Shown piece by piece: positions 11,743-23,012 of a stretch of 64,000 nucleotides of DNA. Both the position numbers and the translations under genes were made by a program. A model generated the notes under the pieces. That model saw only the letters and a list, made by a program, of their open reading frames with translations. It ran no database searches and was not told the origin of the DNA. The first letter of the stretch is position 1, and each line of letters starts with the position of its first letter. This DNA is from Hydrangea macrophylla (lineage: Eukaryota; Streptophyta; Magnoliopsida; Cornales; Hydrangeaceae): positions 41,379,155-41,443,154 of the forward strand of contig CM066994.1 in the NCBI GenBank assembly GCA_033977485.1, read 5' to 3'.

Positions 11743-11983
11743 GTCGCGCGCGCAGGCCGCTCGCGCGAGGGGTCGCTCGCGCGATATGCCCATTTTTCAT
11801 TTTCTTTTAAAATCTTTTCTGTCTGCCTGAAAACACACAACTCGCGCGCGCATGCCGCTCGCCCGATTTGCCCAATTTTCATTTTTCTTTTTAAAACATT
11901 TTCTGTCTGCCTGAAACCAGCCACCTCGCTCACGCGCGCGGGTCGCTCGCATGACCTTCGCTCCGCGATCGCGCGCGCGAGTT
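11743..11983. repeat. CG-rich self-complementary word cluster in the solo LTR
   Basis: Three blocks of CGCGCGAG/CTCGCGCG-type words (11743-11786, 11843-11867, 11924-11983), separated by near-duplicate 'ttcattt...tttaaa...ttttctgtctgcctgaaa' spacers. It is strikingly CG-dense in an AT-rich LTR. Comparable clusters with different words occur in other LTRs here. Confidence 0.7.
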
Positions 11984-13402
11984 TCAGCAATGTCTTCATC
12001 TTCTTCGTGGAGAATGCCCTGTTTCAGAATTTAAGGGTTTTTTTGACCTATTTCGAAATTTGACAATAACCAAGCCTTATCATATATGGATCTCTCCAAT
12101 TTTTCACAAGGATTATGAATCTACAATCAATTTTACTTGAATCGATCTATAACTTTAGAATTTTATGAAAGATTACAAGATGACAAAACTTAATTTCTTA
12201 TATACTTTTTCATATGAACAAATTAAGTTCTAAAACTTTAAACATGGCATATATGATATGTAACCTTTCATATTTATCTAGGAAATCAGATTTTGGTTAA
12301 GTTTGAAAAGTCATGACTTTCAAGCTATGGAGTTCATACACAAATTCATCAATGGTGGTTGACAAAATTAAACAAATACACAGTAAATAAACATGTAGTA
12401 CATTCTGAGTGAGTTCTAAATACTCACAGATGATAAGGATTTTGAAGTTGTTGAGAAAGAAAAGCAGTATAAGAAATCCAAGCTTCAATTATCCAAACTA
12501 TGGAGGTTGAGTCTCTCTTTCTAAAATAATTCTGTAACTCTCTGAGCATCTCTCTCTCACTCTCTCAATTTCAGTTTGCAATAGCAGAAAAAAATGAGTG
12601 TTAAGTGTGAGTGTATAAGAGTATATGTAGAGATTGCTTAACTTGGCCACCAAGTATATTCTCCAAGGCTCAACAAAAAAATCTTAATAACTATTCTCTA
12701 AATACAATATACACTGCACAACATATACGTATAGGATTCATGTGTAGAGAGTTTACCTCTACAGTTAACTAAGAGTCAATTATAGATATGTAGGGGGCAA
12801 CATGAAATTATTTGGGAAAAGAAGCTTAAGGCACAACAATAACTCACACAAGTTAAGCATTGGCAAACAAGACATGAACAACTAGCCTAGGAAGCACTTC
12901 TCATGTTTGGCAAAACAACTTATGGCACAACATCATACATGTACAAAATGCATTCCTAAACAACACTCATTCTATCATTGCCAACATTAAATGTAGTAAA
13001 GCAAGTGTCACATTGGGTTGGACGGGGAAATCCAAAACTGTAGGAGTCCAACGTGGCGCGGACAGTTTTGAGCGTAGACTGGTATTTTCGCGGCGCGGCG
13101 ATCACCACAAAAATACAGAAAATTCATTTTAACGTAAGAAATGGTTTTTTGGTTTTATAAAAATACAGTTTGAATTAAAAGAAAACGTTTCCACCGTTTT
13201 GAAATACAGACTTTGAAATCCAACACAAGCGTTATTAAATTTATAAAATTGCAGTTTGACCCCAATAAGAATTTCAATATGAATTAAAACAAGTATTAGA
13301 ATTCTAAACATGAGAATTGCAAATTTGAGATAACATCAGGAATACTAATTAAATATGAAATGCAAATTTAAAATTAAATGAAATGCAGGTTGTTACAGAA
13401 GG

Positions 13403-14217
13403 ACCTGTATAACCACCAGTAGATGGTCATACTTCCCAATGCACATAGTGAGTTTTTGAACTTGAGGTACCAAGATTTTAAGATGGATTCAGAATATAAC
13501 TCCACATTATTCGACATTGTCTCTCATCTTAAAATATGTGGTGAAAAAGTGACAAATGCTCAAATGATAGAAAATATACTCTCAACCTTCCATGCCTCGA
13601 ATGTGCTCCTGCAGCAGCAATATAGAGAGCGTAACTTTGCCAACTATTCAAAACTGGTAATTTGTCTCCTTGTCGCAGAGGAAAATTGTAAGCTTCTAAT
13701 GAAAAATCATAATGCTAAGCCAACTGGACCTGCGGCATTTCCTAAAGCAAATGCAAACTTTGGCTACCAAAGAGGCCAAGGTAGAGGACGTGATAGAAAT
13801 AATAACTCTGGAAGAGGTGGCAAGCCCAGAAGAGGTTGTCATAATAAGTATTCTAAGAGAAGTGGTTACAATAATTTTGGTCCAAAAAAGAATGTTAATT
13901 TCAAGAACCACAAGAAATGGTCTGCAACTCCTGCTAAAGGTAACAAGGGCACACCTAATAATCCTACTACGCCCAATGATATTTGTTATAGATGTGGAAA
14001 AAGTGGACATTGGTTGCGCATTTATCGTGCATCCAAGCAGGAGGTGGAGCAGTACCAAGCATCTATTAGAACCTCAGAGACAAATTTATTAGAAGAATGG
14101 AGAAATAGTGGTATCCCATCTGGATACACAATTGGCAACACCCACTTGAATTGTTCAGATTTTTTTCAGGATGAAGATGGAGAGCCTGTCACTAATAAGG
14201 TATTCAATATATGTTAG
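13403..14217 (+). pseudogene. Copia gag, C-terminal part with degraded zinc knuckle
   Basis: It continues gag after the solo LTR. The homologous frame runs through 13403-13422, with a TAG near 13421, then stays open from 13423 to 14217. Visible features are 'STFHASNVLLQQQYRERNFA', 'KLVICLLVAEENCKLLMKNH', a Gly/Arg/Asn-rich basic stretch, and the CCHC-type knuckle CYRCGKSGHWLRIY in which the last cysteine has become tyrosine. The knuckle would bind packaged RNA. Loss of this ligand and the upstream breaks mark it as non-functional. Confidence 0.8.
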
Positions 14218-14392
14218 GAGATCCACAAGCCTCAGTCTAGCTAGCTGGATAGTTTCTATAGTTGGAATTATTTTATTTTACTAATTTGCATGGGACGAGA
14301 TTTGAACATTTGAATAATTATGCATTGAATAATATTTAAGATAGTTCATTGCTTAGTTAAATATTTTTTTTCTTTACTTTATTTTTCAAGGT

Positions 14393-14712
14393 ATGGATCT
14401 TGGGATGAAAAAATGCGAGGATGATATATGCATGGTCGAGAGTGGGGCAACCCACACCATTCTTAAATGTCAAAAGTTCTTCTCTATACTAGAACGCAAC
14501 AAACAAAATGTGTCCACTATAGCTGGATCTGCACAAATTATTGAAGGCTCCGGAAGAGCCCACATTTTGTTACCAAATGGTACTCATCTATTCATTCAAA
14601 ATGTGTTATATTCAAGTAGTTCCCAAAGAAACTTGCTAAGTTTTAAAGATATACGCATGAATGAGTATCATATTGAAACTAAAATGAAGGTAATAAAGAA
14701 TTTTCATGCATA
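14393..14712 (+). pseudogene. Copia aspartic protease domain (mutated active site)
   Basis: A 106-codon frame holding CMVESGATHTILKCQKFF and GSGRAHILLPNGT, the retropepsin region of copia polyproteins. The catalytic triad is normally D-S-G; here it reads E-S-G, so the aspartate is lost. The region 14218-14392 between gag and protease is AT-rich with stops and looks like decayed linker. Confidence 0.75.
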
Positions 14713-14789
14713 ATTTCTTATGTTGGAAGCCAGAAGCTTACATTAGAAATTCTTTATTCTCTCATTGGTATTATATTACACAATAATTG

Positions 14790-16019
14790 AGATTGTTGAA
14801 TCACATGCCATTCTAAGCCAAAAGCTCAAAGACCCAAGAAATTTAATTCTTTGGCATGATCGTTTGGGTCATCATGGATCTACAATGTTGAAGAAGATAG
14901 TGGATGACTCAAATGGCATACTCTAGTAAACCAACATTTGTTTTTGCCTAGTGGACACCTTTATATTCCTTGTTCACAAGGAAAACTTATTACTAGACCA
15001 TCATTTATTAAAATTGTTTCTGAGTCGCCATCCTTCTTACAAAGGATACTAGGTGATATTTGTGGTTCAATTCACCCTGTTAGTGGCCCATTTAGATATT
15101 ACATGGTCTTATTAGATGCTTTCACTAGATGGCCACATGTATGCCTACTCTCTATATGTAATCTTGCATTTTTCATACTACTTAGTCAAATTATCAAACT
15201 TAAGGCATGCTTTCTGGACCAACCAATTAAGTCTATTCGACTTGACAATGCAGCCAATTTATCTCTCAAGTTTTTGATAACTATTGTTCATCCATAGGAT
15301 TTGATGTTGAACATCCTATCCCGCATGTACACACACAAAATGGATTAGCAGAATCCCCAATTAAACGCCTTCAACTTGTTGCGAGGCCTTTGCTTATGTA
15401 ATCTAGACTCCCTGTTAGTGCATGGAGACATGCTATCTTGCATGCTGAAATGTTACTTAAACTTAGACCTAGTTCTTATAATCAATTTTTACCTACACAA
15501 CTTGTGACAGGTTGTTGGCCTAACATTTCACACTTGCAAAAATTTGGTTGTGTAGTACATGCTCCTATACCAACCCCAAAACGTACTAAAAAGGTTCTCG
15601 ATAGGCATTTGGGAATTTATGTTGGTTTTGACTCACCTTCTATTATTCGTTATCTAGAACCATTAACAGGTGATGTATTTATTGCCAGATTTGCCGATTG
15701 CCAATTTGATGTGACAGTCTTCCCGCCGTTAGGGGGAGAAAAGGAAATTAATAGCAAACGACTTGTTCCTGAAGAACGACGTGAATTTTTGTGGACTACT
15801 TCTACTTTATCTCATCAAGATCCAAGAACTTTTCAATGTAATTATGAGGTAAGAAAAATATTGCATTTACAGGAAATTGCAAACCAATCACCTGATTCAG
15901 TTAATGATGCAGCTAAGGTGACAAAGTCACATGTGCCAGCTATGAATGTACCCGCTCGAATTAATGTCCCTATTGGACGAACTTCAAATACAGCAACAAA
16001 TGAATCTGTTGCATGTTAG
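14790..16019 (+). pseudogene. Copia integrase region with GAG-pre-integrase motif (broken)
   Basis: ILWHDRLGHHGSTMLKKI near 14846-14900 is the H...H pre-integrase zinc-binding motif. The catalytic core follows: a GDICGSIHPVSGPFRYYMVLLDAFT-like start with the first aspartate near 15053, RLDNAA with the second aspartate near 15240, and HTQNGLAES with the glutamate near 15350. A frameshift near 15285 and a TAA near 15401 interrupt it. The open part 15438-16019 carries the C-terminal 'FGCVVHAPIPTPKRTKK', GIYVGFDSPSIIRYLEPLTG and 'FPPLGGEKE', all typical of copia integrase. Confidence 0.8.
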
Positions 16020-16070
16020 AAGCATGGCAGACCTATAGATTCCAAAGTTTCAGCTCCCCAAAAGTGGAGA

Positions 16071-16953
16071 GTGAATGAAAAATCATGCCCTAATATAGCT
16101 CCAGAAAAAGATGTTCATAGCGCTCTAGAAGAGGTTATGTACCAAAGGCCTACATTCTCTGAAATCTCTGTGGGAGATAATGCCTTAGATAAGGCACTAG
16201 TCCCTGAAGAGACTATGACTCAGGTACCTGATAATAGTGAGGTCTCAATATTCTATATACTTTCAGGAGAAATGTAGGAGCGAAAGAAATTAGTCATCGA
16301 TGACATATTTACTTTTGCAGTAGCTACTGAAATATCCAAGGGCAATGATGAAAATGATGATACTGAACCACGTAGTATAAATGAATGTCGATAAACAAAT
16401 GATTGGCCAAAATGGAAAGAACCAATTCAAGAAAAATTGAAATCTCTTGAAAAATATGGCATATTTGGACCTATAGCACAAACACCAAAGAATGTAAACT
16501 CAGTAGATTTTGAATGGGTGTTTGTGAGAAAAATGAATGAAAAAAATGATATTGCAAGATATAAGGCACGTCTTGTAGCACAAGGTTTTTAGCAGAAACC
16601 TGGGATTGATTATGAAGAAACAGACTCCCCAGTTATGGTTGCAATCACATTCAGTTATTTTAATAAGTCTCGCAGTTTCTAAAAAACTAGACATGAGACT
16701 CATGGATGTAGTAACTATATATCTATATGAGGACTTAGACACAGATATTTACATGAAGATCCCTGAAGGATTGGCTTTGCCTGAAGCAAAACCAAGGAGT
16801 ACGTACTCGATTAAACTAAGACGTGCATTGTACGGTTTAAAACAATCCGAAAGAATGTGGTACAACCATCTTAGTGAATATCTGTCTAAGGAAGGGTATG
16901 AAAATGATCTCATTTGTCCATGTGTCTTCATAAAGGAATTTGCAAATGGATTT
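16071..16953 (+). pseudogene. Copia integrase-RT linker and reverse transcriptase N-terminal half (broken)
   Basis: A linker (16071-16277) precedes the reverse transcriptase: WPKWKEPIQEKLKSLEKYG near 16404, NDIARYKARLVAQGF near 16545, then LDMRLMDVVTIYLYED, DIYMKIPEGL and RRALYGLKQSERMWYNHLSE up to 16953. Several stops (for example the TAG at about 16590) and frame changes are present. The frame is cut at 16953 by gypsy element A. The segment that should carry the YVDD active site is missing from the window. Confidence 0.8.
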
Positions 16954-17130
16954 TGTAACACCCATATTTCTATTATTAATGTGTAATTTTGAATATTTAT
17001 TAATGATATTTTCTATATATATAAATGGGATTTTGAGAATACTTGACATTACATGGGTTTCCATGCATTTCATATCATAAATCCATTTACAAAAAAAAAA
17101 CAAAACAAAACTGTGTTCATTCAGCAAACT

Positions 17131-17178
17131 CGAGCGCTCAAGCAGCGCGAGCGCTCGAAAGGGGCGAGCACTCGAGCT
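17131..17178. repeat. GAGCGCTC palindrome cluster 1 in LTR A
   Basis: Contains CGAGCGCTC, GCGAGCGCTCG and GCGAGCACTCGAGC within 48 bp, just upstream of the TATA box. The words are self-complementary or nearly so. Confidence 0.75.
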
Positions 17179-17835
17179 AAAAAGATGTGAAATGTCTATT
17201 TTTCCCTTGGACTTTGAAAAGTCTAAAAATACTAGAGTTTTCCTCAGCATTTTTATGTTTACATAATCTATAAATAGAGAACTATAGAGAGAGAGAGATC
17301 TTGAGAAATTCTTTATACACACACATTCTTCTCTTGTATGTCATGATCTAAGCTTGTGATTATCCTGGTTACTGCGTATTTGGTGTCCTCTCAAGTTCTT
17401 GATGCTATGGGTACTAAACCTTGAAGAATCCCTCAAGTATTTGAAGTCCTAAGCTCAAGATCATCATCATTTTCATCATATTTCTTAACATATTCATCAT
17501 CCTTTTGAGTTTGATCACTTAGTGAGTACTACAACTCACCCACAATGTTTGTATATACATAATAATCTATAAATTTTGGTTATATGTGTCTGATTTAGCA
17601 AAATCTATCTCTAGATCATCATAATCTTCATCCATTCCTTAAGCTTACAAAAATCTCATGATCCATTTAGTTTTGATCACTTGGTGAGTGATGCAATTCA
17701 TGGATAATGTGTATGTATATACATGTATAAGTAGTAAAATATGTTGCATGTGTGTTTTTGAGGAAGTCTTGCAAAGTTTTGTGAAATAATATCGAAGTTA
17801 TGTTATAGAATAACAAAGACAACTAGAAATCGCTA

Positions 17836-17903
17836 AACTCGAGCGCTCGAGAAAGCGCGAGCGCTCGAGCCTAGAGCACTCGAGTGGCAAGAGCGCTCGA
17901 GCT
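17836..17903. repeat. GAGCGCTC palindrome cluster 2 in LTR A
   Basis: Four successive words (CTCGAGCGCTCGAG, GCGCGAGCGCTCGAG, GAGCACTCGAG, GAGCGCTCGAGC) in 68 bp, about 700 bp downstream of cluster 1. Both clusters are preceded by 'aaactcgagcgctc'. Confidence 0.75.
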
Positions 17904-18329
17904 TGATAGTATTTTGATTCCTTGTATGGTTGTATGATTGAAGTTAATATGGTCTAAGATATGGCTTGTACTATGAATTTTGTTAACCGAACCTAGGGTT
18001 GTATATGTTATAGATGATCAAGTTTGTGATGATAGAAGTAACACGTTGGGTTGAATCATTAATATTGTAATAAAGGTTAATATATTGATAATGTACTTAA
18101 ATGAATAAGTGTGTTGACGGATGTGTGAGCGTGGTTGTGTTACATTGTTGTGTCGAATAGCCTCGCCGGTTGTTCTGTGGATGTTTGCATCAGTTGTGTG
18201 ACCTCATGGAGTTGATATCATTTATGTTGTGTTATGTTGTGTTTCATGAGGTGTTGTTGTCAGTATATTATGGTATGGTGTGTTATGTTGGTGTCGAGTT
18301 AGGGCCAATTATGGGCTAAGCAAGATATT

Positions 18330-18495
18330 AGACGGCCATGTGTGGCCATAATTTGCATTTGAGGGTCATATGTGGCCGTGTGGAAGGATGCGAATAACTT
18401 AGAGGGCCATGTGTGGCCGTAATTCACATTTGAGGGGTCATGTGTGACCGTGTGGAAGAATGCAAAGGAGTTAGAGGGTCATGTATGGATGTAAG
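18330..18495. repeat. 71-bp tandem repeat in LTR A
   Basis: Units at 18330-18400 and 18401-18472 share 'gagggccatgtgtggccgt' and 'tgtgtggaagaatgc'-type blocks; a partial third starts at 18473. Each unit also has two internal 'catgtgtggcc' half-repeats. A looser repeat, 'agaagctagtaccgtcag', follows at about 18530-18620. Confidence 0.65.
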
Positions 18496-19256
18496 TAGTG
18501 TCAGTAAAAATGAGTAGTGTGGAGTATGACAGAAGCTAGTACCGTCAGTTCAGTGTTGTTGTGGTTGTGGGCAGAAGTTAGTACTGCCAGTGTTGTGTTG
18601 TGAGTGATAGAAGCTAGTGTTGTCAAATTGTGAGTTATTGGCACAGTAGATTCGTGCGCGCTATGTTATATAGTGTTGCATTGATGTGGTTGCATAGTCG
18701 GGGAAGAACTTTGGATTTTGGGCGAGAATATGCGTAAAGTCGCAATAACTTCTAAGTGATAATATAAATGGTGTATATGTTCATATTGTGTGTGCTTTGT
18801 AGTATTTCACTCAGCTTTCAGTTAACGAACGTGTGGCACTGGACATCCGTGTCTAGCTGCTGTAGTTCTATACTGTTTCGGAGAATGCGTATTATGATGG
18901 TGAGCACGTGGACGAGGAAAGCTGGGGCTTTTCTAGCTAAGAAAGTGATCGTGTTCCCGTTGGGGGATTTTATTATTTATTTTTTATTATGTTGTTGTTG
19001 TTGTTATCGGTTGTTTGGCCTTAAACTTCCATTCCTATTGAATTTGGAGGTTTGTAATATTTAAGTATTATAATGGAGATTGTAAGAATTTGATATTGCT
19101 TCCGCTAAACTTAGAACATTGCCGCTGCTACTATTACTCTGATATTTTATATCTTGTTGGTATTTGGATAATCATGCGACGTGTAACTTATTACGAGCCT
19201 ACGGGTCCGATAAGGAAGCTTACTTCCCTTAATTATCGCAACACCGTGGCGTGATA

Positions 19257-19719
19257 GCGATTGCTTGGTATCAGAACACTAGGTTTAGTTGTGTTCGTGA
19301 TTGTCCTTTATTAAGTTATGAACCATAAGATTACCTCGCTAGAATGACACTAAGGTAGTAACGACGCCGATTTGATGAAGACTTCTGGAGCTGCTTCATG
19401 ACATAAGTTACGTACCACGACTTTTATTGTTCTTTTCTATAACATGCATCTTTATGTTATTGCATTTAATTACATTGTCATGCATGATAATGTAATGTGT
19501 TGTGCATTTTGGCACATGTTTGAGTGAGTTTTGACTCACGAGTCAATGTGGGTATCTGTGTTAGAGAACCCTCTGAGACGGGGAGAATGGGAGTTTGGAT
19601 GTTGTGAAGTCTCTCCGAGTATGAGACGTTCATTGTGGAATACCTTAAATGTTTATCTGAAAAGAAATGTTTACCTATGTATTTCACTATTTGTATTATT
19701 TTTTAGTTTAGAATTTATT
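19257..19719 (+). other. Primer site and leader remnant of gypsy element A
   Basis: TGGTATCAGAAC at 19266-19277 is a slightly mutated initiator-tRNA primer site just after LTR A. About 450 bp of leader and decayed gag start follows, with no usable frame, until LTR B begins. I cannot place the exact A/B junction; it lies between about 19480 and 19760. Confidence 0.55.
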
Positions 19720-21713
19720 TCTGCTGTTAATTTAGCATCCTGGTGAGGACGAGTTAGCATACTATTAATTTTGTAGACTAATTAGGAATTTCGTAAAAGT
19801 CATGTTGAAACTTGTGTTTTAGCAACAAAACGGAACTCAGTCGGAAACTTTTATAATTTTGAGGTTTCACTGGTAAAGCTATGAATTAGCTGTGTAGAAA
19901 GTTTTAAATACTGATTAGGAGTTTTGAAAACTCATGAGGAAGTAAACACAATTTTCGGAAGTGTTGCCTATATATAGATAGAGATGACTTTCATAATTTT
20001 TTAAAAGTTTAACCTAAGTTTCAAGAAAGAGGCCAAAAGGGGGATTTGATTGCTTAGAGCTTCTCGACGCTAAACGACGACCATTCGCCCTCTGGTTTTT
20101 CACCAAATTTGTGTTTGAACTCTTCGAGGTAAGGCCGTCTTTTTTATACCTATTAGGCCTTGTTTGGCTAAATTTTCTGCAAAGTTATTTTCTAGCATTT
20201 TTCATGGAAGTTGATAAATGGATTTTTGATCGATAGGAATTGTACTAGAAGGACTTCTGCACGTTCTTTGTGCTTGGGTTTTCTTTGGATAGTATCTTAG
20301 GAGCATAAATCAAAGGTGAGTGATTCAACTATGTTTTTGGAATGATTTCTTGACATGTATTCATGTTTTGTATGAATAACATGTGTTAGTTTAGAGATAT
20401 ATATTATGTAGTTCATATTGGGCGATTATATTGATAAGTAGGCCCAATAGCACGGTGAAATGTTTTGATTTCTAAAAGCATGGTGATATGTGACTTGAGC
20501 ATGTTGAGTTGTTATTTGGGTCAAAGGAGCACGTGGTTACCAAGCCATCTTGTGGAGCCGATATAGGCATTAAGGACGCACGATTGAAGAGAAGAACCAT
20601 GGGTCATACCTTTTTACATGGACTTATTGGCGAGGAGTCGCGGATTAGGAGTATGGAACGTACACATGAGACTCCGAGACTAGTATGAAATGTAGAGATA
20701 TGAATACGAGCATATTTATCATTCATATGCATTTGTTATTTTATTCACTAAGCGTTAATTAGCTTAAACAAATCGAATATGTGTGGTTGTTCAAGTAACC
20801 ATTTCAGGTGTTAATGCCGACGAGGAATCGGGAAAGTGATCGTAAGATGTCGGGAGTTCACTTAGAAGGCGACTTATAGATGTTTATGTCATAGTTTTGT
20901 AATCGACTCGTTCATTTCATTTTTTTCATTAAGGAACTTGTAATAGAATCAGATAATAGATGGTAAGGAAAATTTGGAGAATAGAAGCTCTAGATATACT
21001 TTGAAACATTATAACATGATGTGTATGTGTTTTGATATGTTGGAGTTGTGAAAGAACTCATGAGCTTGGATTTAAGTATGTAAAGGAGTCAATAGTTCAT
21101 GGTTATTCAAGACTTGTAGTACTATTGAAATTTGTGCCAAATGCATCCTTAATGTGTTCAGTTAATGTTTTCCTTCAAGTGACATGTTAATTATGTTTAA
21201 ATCATTTTCATAAAGTTTCAGAAGAAACAAAATTGGATAAGGCACTCTTTGTCGGATCGAAAGTTGGACAGAAACAAGTGGTTTTGCTGTCAAAGGACTT
21301 TCGACCGGTCAAAGTTACCCATTCGACCGGTTAAATGCCCCTCCGCTTGAAACTTCAGCAAAGGAACTTAGTCGATGGGACTTTCGACCGGTCGAGAGGG
21401 ACGTTCGACCAGTCGAGATACCCCCTACCAGCCTAGTTTGTTCTCCTACTTCCATTCCTTTTCAAAAGTTCTAATTATAATTTTAAGTTTCTTGTGGGAC
21501 CTTTTAAGAAAAAATTAATTGGATTGAATTTTGAAGCCTCCGGGCACATAGTTTATTTTTCGGTTGGCTTTGCTGCGTACTAGAACGAGAGTTATGTTTC
21601 TTTTCCACTGCATGTTCTTAAAACTAAGAATTCTGGGAACATTAATGAATTGTTTTAGCCTCAGTGGCGTGCAATGGGCTTCGGTTCTGATATTATGGGA
21701 CTGGGCTGTGACA
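19720..21713 (+). repeat. 5' LTR of nested gypsy element B
   Basis: The right end is firm: TGTGACA ends at 21713 and the primer site follows at 21719-21730. The left end is approximate. The TATA box (TATATATA) is at 19969-19976. From about 20030 to 21713 the sequence aligns, reversed, with 62324-64000 (for example 'gggcttcggttctg' near the end and 'tttgaactc.tcgaggtaag' near 20115 and 63900), so the two are LTRs of one family. Four TTCGACCGGTCGA-type words lie at 21300-21415. Confidence 0.7.
21300..21415. repeat. CGACCGGTCG palindrome cluster in LTR B
   Basis: Words at 21300 (TTCGACCGGTCAA), 21332 (TTCGACCGGTTAA), 21383 (TTCGACCGGTCGA) and 21403 (TTCGACCAGTCGA). The homologous LTR at the right end of the window has four matching words at the same distance from the LTR end. 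Confidence 0.75.
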
Positions 21714-21718
21714 TTTAG

Positions 21719-21730
21719 TGGTATCAGAGC
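21719..21730 (+). promoter_or_regulatory. Primer binding site of gypsy element B
   Basis: TGGTATCAGAGC starts six bases after the LTR B terminus TGTGACA. It is complementary to the 3' end of initiator methionine tRNA, the usual primer for this group. Confidence 0.85.
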
Positions 21731-21960
21731 TTTAAGTTTAGAGCCTTGGGAGCGAGTGACGATATATGTTGAGCGATGTCGAGTAGAATGTGAAATCGTA
21801 ATGATAATATTGTCATCATTGTTGAATTGCTTCACGTGTGAACTATGCACATATATATATATATTGCGGCATAGCATGCATCGTCTTTATGCATCAAACT
21901 TAACAGGACGAGTTCTTGAAACGTTATGGCTAACCCGATAAGAGAGTTATCGGCGTGAAT

Positions 21961-23012
21961 ATGGATCAGATAGTGAATATGGTGGAAAATTTTGTGCAAG
22001 CTATAAGTGAACGAGATTAGAGAAATGTTCGTTATATCAATGCACCACCGGTATCGAGAGCTCAACATACAATCGTGGAATAATTCCATAAGTGAAAGCC
22101 GACATTGTACCATGGACAGGTTTACATAGACTTGGCCGATCATTGGATGATGGACATGGAAAGACATTTCGGTACTGTGATATGTACCCACGTGGAGAAA
22201 TTTATGTGCGCATCCGATACATTGATGGCGAAGCATTGGATTAGTGGAACAACGTGCTTGAACAAGGAAAATCGACCACGTGGGAAGCATTTAAAGAGGA
22301 ATTCAACCGACGGTTCTTTCCACAATCTTCTTATGCTCAGAAACGCTAAGAGTTTGTAAGTTTGGTCCAGGGAGACATGATTGTGAGTGAGTACATATCC
22401 CGTTATAATGCCTTGTTGCGCTTTGGGAAAATTACTGCTCCGACTGAAGGGGATATGGCTCGTAAGTTTGAGGAAGGGCTTAGGGAGAATATCTGTAGTT
22501 GTGTGGACATGTTGCAACACCCGACTATTTCTTTAGTTAGGAAAGCTGCCCGTATAGCTGAGAAGAGCGTCGATTGATATCGACAAGGGTAACAAGGGAA
22601 GAGAACCAATGACAATAGGGGCAAGAGTCAAGACAATGCCAAGAAACTATTCACACAGAGTTCGGGATCGTATATGGGTAGCCAAGGAGGGAGTACGTTC
22701 GCTGGAGACTCAAGACCATTCTGCCAGACATATAACTTGTGACATAGAGGGACTTGCTATCAATTGAGCACCTGCTACCTTTGCAAGCAACTAGGACACA
22801 TATCCCGCAATTGTCCTATGAATACGAACGTGACTACACTGAATACAACCTCGAACACCAAGAGCCAAAGCCTAGAGATGAGAGGGAAATATTTTGAGTA
22901 CAGACAATCGGGGCATATAGCAAAGAACTGCCCGAGTAAGAGACAACCGGGAATGAGTACCAGGGGCATCGAGTATGCCGAGTGGATCAAAGGCAGGGCA
23001 ATGAGTGGATAA
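21961..23012 (+). pseudogene. Gypsy element B gag (broken)
   Basis: Starts at the ATG at 21961 and decays quickly through stops and shifts. The best pieces are 'MIVSEYISRYNALLRFGKIT' and RKFEEGLRENICSCVDML (22379-22510, retrotransposon gag domain) and the zinc knuckle CYLCKQLGHISRNC near 22773. A second knuckle near 22895 has lost its first two cysteines (YFEYRQSGHIAKNC). In intact relatives these form the capsid and RNA-binding nucleocapsid. Confidence 0.8.

Larger units (their letters stand above)
10440..13397 (-). mobile_element. Solo LTR of a Ty3/gypsy element inside copia gag
   Basis: A 2,958-bp TG...CA unit flanked by a perfect 5-bp target duplication, GAAGG at 10435-10439 and 13398-13402. 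Plus-strand ends are TGTCACGCCCC and GGTTGTTACA, so by analogy with the element at 1-4381 it lies on the minus strand (TGTAACAACC...GTGACA). No primer site, polypurine tract or coding region is present. It therefore formed by recombination between two LTRs after insertion. Gag sequence resumes directly on its right side. Confidence 0.88.
16954..19256 (+). repeat. 5' LTR of nested gypsy element A
   Basis: Begins TGTAACACCCATA at 16954, directly after copia reverse-transcriptase sequence, and ends near 19256 (GTGATA, probably a decayed GTGACA). A primer site follows. A TATA box (TATAAATA) lies at 17269-17276. The LTR holds two clusters of CGAGCGCTCG words (17131-17178, 17836-17903) and a 71-bp tandem repeat (18330-18495). 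The 3' LTR and nearly all the internal region of this element are absent. Confidence 0.7.

Noticed and set aside
10974..11999. Open frames within the solo LTR on either strand
   Set aside because: They fall in tandem repeats and CG-rich word blocks, have no recognisable domain and biased composition, and the region is flanked by an exact target duplication as a solo LTR.
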